This document shows, in pieces, positions 34,699 to 44,114 of a stretch of DNA of 64,000 bases; position 1 is the first letter of the stretch, and every line of letters starts with the position of its first letter. Source of the stretch: Pyricularia pennisetigena (lineage: Eukaryota; Ascomycota; Sordariomycetes; Magnaporthales; Pyriculariaceae); NCBI RefSeq assembly GCF_004337985.1, contig NC_043741.1:5060140-5124139 (forward strand). Direction: 5' to 3'. Position numbers and translations under genes: made by a program. The notes below the pieces were generated by a model, which saw nothing but the letters and a program-made list of their open reading frames with translations, was not told where the DNA came from and made no database searches.

Positions 34699-35425
34699 AT
34701 GCTGGCCGCCGAGAAAGTCAGCGACGCCATCAACGGCACCGCAGACGGCGCCACCAATGGAACCGTCAACGGCAGCGCCAACGGCAAGCACGCCGTTGTC
34801 GACCTCGCCATCGCCACACAGCCCGCGGACCTGGCCGCGGTGCCGGAGCTCGCCAGGGCCATAGCCGCGACGGCGGACTCGGTGACGGCCGAGGACCAAG
34901 AGTCCCGGTACGAGCTGCTGATCAAGGCGCGGTCGCTGGTGCAGGCGCTCGAGACGCCGCGCGAGACCATGATCAAGCACTGCTGGGCGCAGACCTCGGC
35001 CATCGGCGCGCTGACCTTTGGCATCGACACGGGCCTGTGGGAGCTGATGGCCCGCAACGGCGACAGGCCGCAGGGCGTCGCGGAGCTGGCCGGCCCCCTG
35101 GGCATCGACCCGGCGCTGCTGGCCCGCGTCATGCGCCACGTCGCCGCCATGGGCTACCTCAAGGAGACGGGCAGGGACCAGTACCAGCCCACTGCGTTCA
35201 TCAAGGCCCTGACCATTGACATCATCAACGCCGGCTATTTTGCCGCCACGTCGGCGTCGGCTGCCGCCCAGTTGAGGTTCCACGACTATGCAAAGAAGCA
35301 CGGCCTCAAGAACCCGGACGACCCCAAGGACACGTCTTGCAACCACGCCTACAACACAAAGTTGAACTTTTTCGAGTATCAGATCGAGCTGGGCTGTGAG
35401 TGATTGCTTTGTTTTCCGATGCATA

Positions 35426-35457
<32 letters not shown>

Positions 35458-36110
35458 GTTTTTCTCTGACAAATACAACTGATAAAACAGACGGCATGCA
35501 CTTCAACCACCACATGGCCGGCTACCGCCAAGGCCGGCTCCCCTGGATGCACCCCAGCTTCTACCCGGTGCAGGAGCGGCTGGTGGCGGGCTTCGACGCA
35601 TCGACGGCCCTCCTGGTGGACATCGGCGGCAGCATCGGGCACGACATTGCCGAGTTCCACCGGCACCACCCCACGGCGCCGGGGCAGCTGATCCTGCAGG
35701 ACCTGCCGGTGGTGATCGATGAGATCGAGCCCGGTTCGCTGCCGGCGAGCGTCACGCCCATGCGCTACGACTTCCTGACGGAGCAGCCGGTCAAGGGCGC
35801 GCGGGCCTACTACATGCACAGCGTGCTGCACGACTGGCCGGACGAGGTGGCGGCGCAGATCCTGGACCGCATCAAGGCCGCCATGACGCCCGGCTACAGC
35901 AGGCTGCTGATCAACGAGAACGTCGTGCCCGACAGCGGCGCCTGGTGGGAGACCACCGCGCTGGACTTTATGATGATGACGCTGTTTTGCGCAAAGGAGA
36001 GGACCGAGGCCGACTGGCGCAGCCTGCTCGAGGGCAACGGGCTCAAGATTGTCAAGATCTGGAGCGGTGGCAAGGGTGTTGAGAGCTTGATTGAGTGTGA
36101 GCTGCCATAG
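34699..36110 (+). CDS. SAM-dependent O-methyltransferase (fungal secondary-metabolite type)
   Basis: Two exons, 34699-35395 and 35491-36110, split within a Tyr codon; the intron contains a T tract. 438 residues. The N-terminus has a short Asn-Gly-Thr-rich low-complexity stretch (about 13-29). A winged-helix dimerisation domain spans about 75-160 (GIDTGLWELMA, LARVMRHVAAMGYLKE). The SAM site is LVDIGGSIGHD at about 273-284, with the acidic residue of LQDLP at about 301-305. The catalytic base is His at about 346 in SVLHDWPDE, followed by RLLINENVVP. These are the plant-COMT-like (PF00891) landmarks found in sterigmatocystin/aflatoxin-type and other fungal O-methyltransferases. No polyketide or peptide synthetase lies nearby, so the substrate is unknown. 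Coding is GC-rich with no RIP. Confidence 0.9.
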
Positions 36111-36791
36111 ATTGGTTGGGATGTTTTTCGAGGACCGTGTAGATGTAGTAGCAGACATATAAATTAGAGCGTCTTTGAACAGATCAAACTTCAAAGCCAG
36201 TAGCCAGTTGTGTACGATAATGCCTTGTGGCAAGTCGCCAAAGACGGTGAACTGGTTTGTGCAGAATTCCTCGTTGAGCTCGCCGGTCTCGCCATCGGAA
36301 CTCAAGATGACCGCAATTTGGACCTGTTGAACGGTTATTTGCACCGAAGCAAAAAAGTCATCAAGTTTTTCGAGAGAGAAAAAAAAAAAGAAAAAAACAA
36401 AAAAAGCTTCAGCTCATGGGCTGTGTGCAAGCTTATGAGCCCACCAAGACAAGCGAGATGGCGCTTAATCATGTCCCAATGCGGGTCCTGCCCAAACACA
36501 CCAATCAGGCTCTGCCTCTCAATACAAGTATACGAGCCACTGTGGGAAGCTTCATAGTGCACGGCCAAAAACATGCCAAGGCAGCCAAGCACAGCCGCAA
36601 GCAGCCCCGCCATACTCCCCAGGCTATCGTGTACAACTAGTTCATGGTTACTAACCGAGCCCCAGGACTGAGTGAGGCTCTAGCGTAGTGCCACACAAAG
36701 ATGAGTCTAGTCCAGTGTAGTTTATTTTTATTTTTAGAGAGGGTTCGTTTGTGGTGATGAATCCATTCCCTAATTACTGTATCGTCGCTTG
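36111..36791. other. intergenic region, no gene seen
   Basis: A minus-strand frame at 36335-36613 starts with a hydrophobic stretch but ends in poly-T-encoded Phe, and I do not trust it. Nothing else supportable. Confidence 0.4.
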
Positions 36792-36799
36792 TATATAAG
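36792..36799 (+). promoter_or_regulatory. TATA box of secreted protein gene 36966
   Basis: TATATAAG-type box about 170 bp upstream of the ATG at 36966, with an A/C-rich leader in between. Confidence 0.4.
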
Positions 36800-36965
36800 A
36801 GCCAAAGACTCTGCAGCGACGTTCTGTTCAGTTTGAAGAATCATCATCACAAACAATCAGAACAACAACAGTTTGAATAACATTTCCTTTGATCCATATT
36901 AAATTTCAATAACTATCCAAACAGCTCCTCGGACCTCAAAACCCACCTCTTCAACCACCACCAAA

Positions 36966-37501
36966 ATGCTCTCCTTCTTCAAGCTTTCCGTCGCCCTCCT
37001 GGCCGCCACCCAGCTCGCGGCCGCCCAAACCCCGGTGGCAAAGATCCCCATCGAGCTGGAGCGCCGCGACAACGGTTGCGCGGTCTCTGGCCTCATCAAC
37101 GGGCAGTGCGCCCGCTTCTTCCTCGGCACGGGCTGCAAAGACATGGTTACACAGATCAAGCCCGACGTAAGTAGTCCCTGCACAGGGAAGACTTTTTTTT
37201 TTTTCTCTCTCCCCTTTTTTTCTTGTTCATCTCATGCTAATAAAATTGGCCACAACAAAAAAAAAAAAAAAAAAAAAAACAGTGCCAGGGCAAATGTCAC
37301 TCTTTCCCCAACGGAATCCGCAGCGTCGAGGCCGCTGGTGATGGAACCCGCGGAACGGACTGTGAGCTCTACTCGGACGACAACTGCCAGACCAGTATGG
37401 CGATGGGCAGGACTGGAAACACCATCTTCAAGCGAAAGTGTCACACTGCATCCAAAGAGAGGCTCGCCAAGAGCGTCAAGTGCTGGTTTGCGTGCAAGTG
37501 A
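36966..37501 (+). CDS. secreted cysteine-rich protein (10 Cys)
   Basis: Two exons, 36966-37166 and 37283-37501, phase 0; the intron carries T-rich and 23-A runs. 139 residues. A signal peptide covers about residues 1-20 (FFKLSVALLAATQLAAA), with a basic RR site near 33-34 that may be cut by a Kex2-type protease. The mature part has ten cysteines, three in exon 1 and seven in exon 2, including CQGKC, and ends FACK. The even Cys number suggests a compact disulfide-rich extracellular protein. The sequence after the second exon's CHSFPNGIRS is Asp/Gly/Thr-rich. Family not recognised; effector or antimicrobial roles are both possible. Splicing at the poly-A-proximal acceptor is inferred from frame and Cys continuity. 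Confidence 0.75.
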
Positions 37502-38613
37502 TTTAGCACAGACTTGGGATTGTTGGTGGCTTTTTTGACTTTTGCTGCCATTTTGGACTTGTTTTTTTGGGTTTGTTGTGGAAGCATGTTTGCACTTTTG
37601 TCTTTTTACTGAAGCGTTCTTTTGGGGATTATGTCTGGTTTTTTTTTTTTTTGCAGATATCTAGAAACTTGAATTATGAAATGGTCCTTGACTATTGTTA
37701 TCTGTAAACCACCATGGCAGACCATCTCAGAGTAGACGTAATCTTTTGTCCACTGCCAGGCATAAAAATTCAACAGACTCCCAACCCTCAAATGACTTGG
37801 GCCCGGCGGTCGTTGGGTATAGGTATATGCCCTTTACGTCGAGCATGGCCCCTGCGGCCTCGGATCAGGACATGCCATTATGCGATAGTGTCCCAGGTAA
37901 TTTTCGCAAGAGTATCTAAACACAAGGGAACAATTTTTACTATCGGCTTGCTTGTCCAGATTGATCTTTATGCAGGTCGAACAACTGCGGCAAACGTGTA
38001 AAACACTGGTTCGCTCCCACTACCTATAATAACCAAAGTCCCAGAGCTAGGTATGGCAGCTTCAAAGTGGGGAATCGACAAAATACTGATCGAAAACTAG
38101 CTGTCTCCCCGAACGGTATCCTGCTCACAGCTCATGACCTGACCATCAATGAAGATTACAAGTAGACCGCATTGCGTGCTTATAAACAGTGGCTCAAAAT
38201 CGGTGTCGCTCGTTTCGAACTCGGAGGCGTTTGGCATGCAATTAAGTGTCGGCGACGCCGAGGGACAAATGTTGATGACGGAAGCATGAATACCTTTACT
38301 TACTCGCTCGTTGGACAAAATTAGCGCTTGCTCACAATGATCCGCTTGTTATAAATCTGGATTCTCAATGCTGACCTTGTCTTAAACCTTGGCCCTTGAG
38401 CTAAGTTCGCTCCACAAAGCTTGAACTATGTATATTCGTAACGTTATAATATATTGCATGCCTCTCTAATTGATCAATGGTCCTTCACTTCAGTCGCCCT
38501 TTTAACCGCCCACCCTCTTCCACTACCATTTTCATTTTCGTCAAAGTTGCTTCGCCAGTTTTTTATATACTCTTTTTGCTGCATTTCTGTTTTACATAAA
38601 AAATACTTTCAAG
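37502..38613. other. intergenic region, no gene seen
   Basis: AT-moderate sequence with short frames only. A TATATAC box at about 38564 precedes the next frame by 45 bp. Confidence 0.4.
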
Positions 38614-39144
38614 ATGATTCCTAATTCTTCCGTCTATTCTTCCCTTTTTCTACTCTCGCTTTTCGGGAACGCTCTAGCCGCCGAAGACAACTCCTGCGGC
38701 TGGCGAATTGGTACCACTGTTCCCCCAATCACCGTTCTACGAAGCCAAGGTTTCAATAGTCTGGCTACCCACGGCTTAGATGAAAATGACCAATTTGTTA
38801 TAATCGATGTCTTCCCCAATAAACTTCAAGCAACTCTGAGAGAAAAGTTTCCCAAGCGAGTGTTTTACATTTATCACGTTGATTTCGAGAAAGACAAGGC
38901 CACTTCCGATCAATTCATGCATTTACCGCGCCGTTAACATCCTCTCGCTAATTACAAAGCCGATTACTTCACAAGACATGTTGAAATACCTTGGTGGATT
39001 ATGAAAGGGTATGACCTATGCCATCCGATGGCAGACTGGCCAACAACACACAGATGCAAATTTTACCCCAACGACGATTATGGTAAAAAGCCCACGCGCA
39101 TCCCCTTCTCTCCCGTTTCGGCAGAGGCCAAAGCAAGGGTCTAG
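38614..39144 (+). pseudogene. secreted protein gene with one in-frame stop
   Basis: ATG 38614 opens a frame with a signal peptide (about 1-22, FLLSLFGNALAA), which stops at TAA 38935-38937 after 107 codons. The same frame then stays open for 68 more codons to TAG 39142-39144, with coding-like composition, two more Cys and a Trp-rich IPWWIMKGYDLC block. The stop sits as CGT-TAA-CAT and could come from CAA by a C-to-T change at a CpA site, the RIP target. No intron of plausible size removes it. A WRIGTTVPP start followed by GF is faintly like the N-terminus of secreted ADP-ribosyltransferase-type effectors of fungi, but the catalytic pattern is incomplete and I do not rely on it. A functional 107-residue product is the alternative. 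Confidence 0.5.
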
Positions 39145-41401
39145 AGTGGCATGTAAAAACCTTTCAATCAATAGAGGAAGTAAGTAAAATGCAATGGTCA
39201 ATATCCCTGTCTTTTGTTTTTTTTTTTTTTTTTTTTTTTTTTTCTGTCCCTTTCTGTTTTTTTCCCTCTTGGAACGTAACCTCGAAAACTCCACTATTTT
39301 TAGTATGCAGCAAACAGGAAATCCCATTTCGGGCTAACCGCTCTTAATAGCAAGGCATGAATCTCGGACTTTTCTTTCTCATGCCATGACTCGACCTGAG
39401 CCCCTCATCTCCTTCGAGACTACTGTGTAGAACGACGAGAAAGGTCATAAAGAGATACGGGATTGCCTGACAGGCCGCTACGTCTGCAGCAGTGCCTGGT
39501 CCTGTATTACTTCAGCAGAAAAGCAAGCCAGGAATGTAAATTGGCCGGAACGCATGAGCCTCTGGGATGAGACTATGATGAGAAGGCCATCTGCTTAGAT
39601 CATGGAGGGAAAAGGCTTTATGAAAGTAGCCCCAACCAACTACTTTAGACTCTTTACTTTTTTTTTTGTTTGGCCTTTGTTTACTTCCCACATTTACTCG
39701 CTTATCGATCCCAGTCTCCAGAATAGATCTTGTCCAAAACTTGCATATTTGGGTACTATTTGCTACGAGCGCCATTGCCCTTCCAACCAAGATAAATTAG
39801 TCTTTTGTTCAAGGTCGGGGTGCAGATGTAGTCAAGCAAGAAAAAAACGCTGGGCTCAATCAAAATACTGCCAATCCCAGCAGCACCAAAAGTCAAACCT
39901 ACCCCCTCGGCCACTTGAGATTTGAAGAGTTGCTTCGAGATCCCACGCTACAAATTACAATTCACAAAACACTATTACTGTCCCCATTGCAAGGCCGGCC
40001 AAAATTTACCAGGGAAGAAGTCTATGATCGTATCGAGACCCACAAATCACCGCTAAACACACAAGCATATATCAAAAGAAAAGCCAGCACGGTTACTCTT
40101 GAGAAAAAAAGGGAATAAAAGGTCTTTTAGGGGCTTGCTCTTGGGCACACTTTTAAGTCGGGCTTTTTTATATATATAATTTTCGAACAACAACCAAGGC
40201 CCACGAGGGCGACAACTCGACAACTCGATAATCTTGCCAGACCTGATTCGCAGTTCTAGTCTCCAATTATATTCCAACATGGTAAACTCGACGAGTATAA
40301 TTCACCCAAGCAAGCTTCACTGGCTCGTCTCGCGGCCTGCAGAAGCCTGAGGACATCTGGAACTCGAGATTCTCAGCACCTTGTGGCCCACGATCAATTA
40401 AATGCCAAAAGTAATTTGTCGTCTTTTTGTGCCAATAAGCTGCCACTGTTACCTGTCCTTTACCTCTACTAAGAAAAAACGCGTTTTCGGTGGCTGGCCT
40501 CATTCGGATGGCAACAGATAAACCTGGGATCGAAAGTGACGTACGAGGGGATTGCTCAGCCAAATCGGTAGAATTGACGATTTCGACTTTGCGGACCCGG
40601 TACCAAGCTTTGACAATTGCCTTGTCAGCGACAATCTAGAGCTGATACCAAAAGCAGTGGGCGGTAATAATGGAGGAAATGGGCTTTTAAATGTATTGAT
40701 ACTTGTAGGAATTTGTGGAAAGGGCGTTGTGGTTGCAGTGGATGGGACAATAACGGTCGTAACAATTCGTGGGTCTTGTCAGTCCACAAGCTCACGCTTG
40801 GACAGTTAAATCGTCTTGGTGTGCATGTCTATGCTCGGAAAATAAGGCTTCACCCTTTGAACGTAGCGTATGTCTAGTAGGCAAGTGTAATATGGTCATC
40901 GGAACATTAAGGAAGCGTTCAGGTTACAGGTATAATGTAACTCTGATAAATCTCGATGGTACAATCGCCGCTGGTTCTGTATTCTTATATTCCACATCGA
41001 ACTTCGGTACTCTTGGAACTCTAGCCGTTCAGTGCAAATATTGATTTCCAATTGGCTCAAGTTATTCATTATAAACCTGAATTCTAGAGAGAGGCTTTGT
41101 TGGAACCCTTCCTGGACTATACCCCAGCCTCCGCAACCTTTGACGAATCCCCGTCCTAGAGAATATGCGACCCTGGGTTATGTATATATATATATATATA
41201 TGCTTGTATTTTACTCAGTTCCCAGTCTAAGGAAGTAGATTAAAGATTAAATAACAGAAGCACCTCATTTGATAAACCATAACCTGGTGTAGGAAAAGTG
41301 CACCGCTAGATATACACCCACACTGCTTGATCAAGTCTGTTCAGAGTGGCCAAGACCCCCCTGCGACGAAATCTTTGCTGCTTCTCGTAGACCTCATGCA
41401 T
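39145..41401. other. intergenic, no supportable gene
   Basis: Includes a 27-T run (39217-39243). A plus-strand frame at 40769-41044 (91 codons, a CLVGKCNMVIGTLRKRSGYRY block) and a minus-strand open stretch near 40640-40267 look partly coding but lack starts, domains or good splice signals. TA repeats lie near 41180-41200. Confidence 0.35.
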
Positions 41402-41989
41402 TCACCGCTCGATAAACGTCCCATTGCGGCGCCAAGACATAGACCTGCGGCATCTCAAGGATGTTGCTGAGGCAGCATTCCTTATAGGGCAGGCAGTCGG
41501 TCGGATAATGGAAACAACAAACTTGTCCGTCACGGCAAGCGAGTGGATGTAACAGGGCGGGCAGAACAGCGGCGTCTGCCACGGCAGCCTAGTCGGGTTT
41601 GCTATTGATAAATCCAGCGCAAAGACCGACAGGATTCCATTGGTGGATATGATGTAGGTGAAAGTCTGGCCTCTCCCGCGGTCCTTGGGCGTCTATATGC
41701 AAGCGAGCCCTTGTCGACCCATCGCCGTCTCCAAATCGTGAGCAGGTCTCTGTCCCCAGAGCCCCAGAACGCCACAACTGAGACACCCAAACCCAGATAT
41801 CAGCAGGATCTCGAGCCTCGTCTGCCTGGTCTGGAAGCCGATGCGAAAAGTCTCAGAGGAGAAGCTTCTCTTGTAATGACACCTGCCCGCAGCGCCGTCG
41901 ACTCCCAGCCCCCGCGGCTTAGCAGAGAATACGCCGGATGGCACCGGTGGCGAGCCATGTTTTGGGTTTAGTGACGAGCCAGATAGCAA
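41402..41989 (-). pseudogene. carotenoid oxygenase (RPE65/CCD family) remnant
   Basis: Minus-strand frame of about 195 codons interrupted by a TAG at 41693-41695. The downstream part (about 41690-41402) reads QTFTYIISTNGILSVFALD, then PPCYIHSLAVTDKFVV, which matches the His-containing core of carotenoid cleavage dioxygenases (…YIHSF.LT..YVV). Upstream, HYKRSFSSETFR fits the strand after the first Fe-ligand region. Another TAG and no start lie at the left edge, and the C-terminal region with the last iron-binding His is missing. Only part of a roughly 500-700-residue protein remains. It is therefore a broken copy rather than a gene. Confidence 0.5.
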
Positions 41990-42957
41990 CTATTTTGGTG
42001 GACACAGCTGAGATGCCCACTGAAAAGAAAAGACGAAAAAAAAAGAAAAAAAAAAAAAACTTTTCCAGTTGTAGATTTTTGGTCATGCACTCACATTACA
42101 GTAATTTTACTACTTTCTTTTTCAATTACATGCAATTACCAAAAGTGAAATAGTTGGGAGTGGACCACATGAAGCTGCGGTTTGGGCAAAGCTATACTGA
42201 CTACCAGGTTTTGACTTTTGTTAATAATAACCTCAAACGTATCAGAAGTTTGATACACAAGATATGAAAGTCTAATTGGCTTGTACCTAGACAGTTACCC
42301 TTGGGTCTACTAGGTAGGATAGGGGGTGTCGAGTCGTGCGATGCCGCGAGCATGATCGTCCAGTGAGTCGCTGATCTGACATTACTAAATATCCGCAACT
42401 ATACCCGTGTGATCAAAACATCGTGCTCCATTTTTGATGCTGACAGGGAGGGGATGAGTTATAAAGCTTAGGTGCGGCATGGTTTACCACCATTGAAGCG
42501 TACACTACTAAATGGGTTGTTAATTTCAAGGTCAAAGGCACCAATTTGACCAAATACGGCGAATGGCGTTATTGAAAGCACAACTGCGGATTTAAATTAG
42601 TCTGATTACGGGCTATGGCATCCAAGACTAGTTGGTGGTGATGGTGATAGCTATAGTGACAAAATTCCAGCAGCGCTTTCAAAGAGACGCACAATTGTTC
42701 AAAGTTAAGTGGCAAATGCGGCTCGTATAGTCAAGGGCTGCCAACAATCCAAGCCCAACCATCTCAATGCCCCCAAAGAATAGATAGTCCCAACCAGCAA
42801 CCACAATGTTCTACCACATCCCATATCCTTCCACCTTCTCTCGTCAGGCGCGCCGGCTGTTCGAGGAGTTTAGAGACCGGTCTCTGGCTTTTCTCGAGGG
42901 CCGCGCAACTGCCCCCCACCCACGCCGGGGATTTTTTAACTTGGGGCTTCTTGCGTT
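41990..42957. other. intergenic, no gene seen
   Basis: Contains an A-rich run at about 42035-42059. The part next to 41990 may hold further decayed carotenoid oxygenase sequence. Otherwise nothing supportable. Confidence 0.4.
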
Positions 42958-43200
42958 TTATCTCTTGCACTCAGGATCCTGAGCCTTAAAGAGGACATAA
43001 TCGCCCAGGATTGTGGCTCTGCAATCTCCGTTCCCCGCACAAGTGCCCTGTCCACCGGCGCACGGCTTCACTTTCTTGATCACTTGGGTTGGGCCTTGAG
43101 GGTCACGCTTCGCGGCGACTCTTCCCTCGAGGCCGGGCATGGCAGCTTGCACGGCGACGGCGGACAGCATGCTGATGAGAAGGGGCGAAGAGAATTTCAT
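42958..43200 (-). CDS. small secreted protein, four cysteines
   Basis: 80 residues, single exon. A signal peptide occupies about 1-19 (FSSPLLISMLSAVAVQA). A KR at about 31-32 resembles a pro-peptide cleavage site, leaving a mature peptide of about 48 residues with four Cys (KPC, GTC, GDC, PEC) and a Gly-rich centre. The ATG is preceded on its strand by a purine-rich leader and a TATA box 182 bp up. This is a typical effector-candidate size. No family recognised. Confidence 0.7.
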   Translation of the reverse strand: MKFSSPLLISMLSAVAVQAAMPGLEGRVAAKRDPQGPTQVIKKVKPCAGGQGTCAGNGDCRATILGDYVLFKAQDPECKR

Positions 43201-43381
43201 GGTTGATTATTTCTTTTCTTTTTTTTTTTCTTTTTTTTTTGGTATCGAAATCAAGTAGTGAGCGTGGGTATAACTATTAAACCCAGACTGGCTGGCTCGG
43301 ATATGTAAAGCTTGATAAAGGAGAAATGAGTGGGAGTCGTTGGCGTGGAATTTTGTGTTAGTGTAACGTGCAGGCGCCGGG

Positions 43382-43389
43382 TTTTTATA
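43382..43389 (-). promoter_or_regulatory. TATA box of secreted protein gene 42958-43200
   Basis: TATAAAAA on the minus strand, 182 bp upstream of the ATG. Confidence 0.4.
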
Positions 43390-43582
43390 CCTGTAAATGG
43401 TCCTATTTATAAATTGTTTTTGTGTTTTCCTTTTTCGAAGCTTAGTAGGGTCGCATCGTTTGTGTTTCATGTTTTAATGGACTGACTTGATTTAACACAG
43501 CCTGTCCAAATCTGAGGTAGGTTTTATGTGCTTGTTATGCCCGAAAAAAAAAAAAATCTAAAAAAAAAAAAAAAAAAAAAAT

Positions 43583-44114
43583 CAAAATCTGGCTGCAATA
43601 CGAGGGCAAAATTACTCAGCAGCGCCTTGCACAGCAAATTGTGGAGCAGCAAGGCCTCCCCCTCCCGCGGCCGGGGCAGCTGCAGCGTGACCAACTCCCC
43701 AAGCGCCTCGCACCCGCACGCCTCGCACGTCGCCCAGACGCAGTACCGCCGCCACGTCAGGTGCAGCACCTTGGCCGTCGTCACCTGGTAGTCAAAGTGC
43801 GAGGGCCCTCCCAGGCCCACCATGTCGACCACATCGAAGAAGGCGCTGGCTCCGCTCTCTTCCTCCTCCTTGGCCAGGGCCGCCACGGTGCGCTCCAGAT
43901 TTTGGTAGGCGCCGTCGTGCTCAATGATGGGCTTTAAGAGCTTCTCTCTCGTCTGTACGAACTGGCGCGACACAAACGCGTCCGGAAAGTCAAAGCCCTC
44001 CTCGACGTTGTTGGCGGGCATTTGGCACACGTTGGGCTCGCCGTCCTCGGGGTCCAGCTCGGGCCTCACCAGCAGCGGCGTGTTGTCGCCGATCTTGACG
44101 TGGGCGCCACGTCG
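43583..44114 (-). pseudogene. unrecognised GC-rich coding remnant
   Basis: An open minus-strand frame of about 175 codons with strong G/C third positions, so it was probably coding. It has no in-frame ATG: a TGA at 44115-44117 stops it six codons after an upstream ATG (44135). At the other end it runs into a 22-A tract (poly-Phe on this strand). It contains LLVRPELDPEDGEPN, several Cys near CVWATCEACGCEALG, and a Glu-rich helix. No domain recognised. It could be one exon of a gene whose other exons I cannot see. Confidence 0.35.

Noticed and set aside
34612..35478. 288-codon minus-strand frame opposite the O-methyltransferase
   Set aside because: Shadow frame produced by GC-rich codons of the methyltransferase; includes a poly-Lys start from the intron T tract.
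36335..36613. Minus-strand 92-codon frame starting with a hydrophobic leader
   Set aside because: Ends in a poly-T-encoded Phe/Ser run and overlaps an equally long plus-strand frame; no Cys pattern or splice support.
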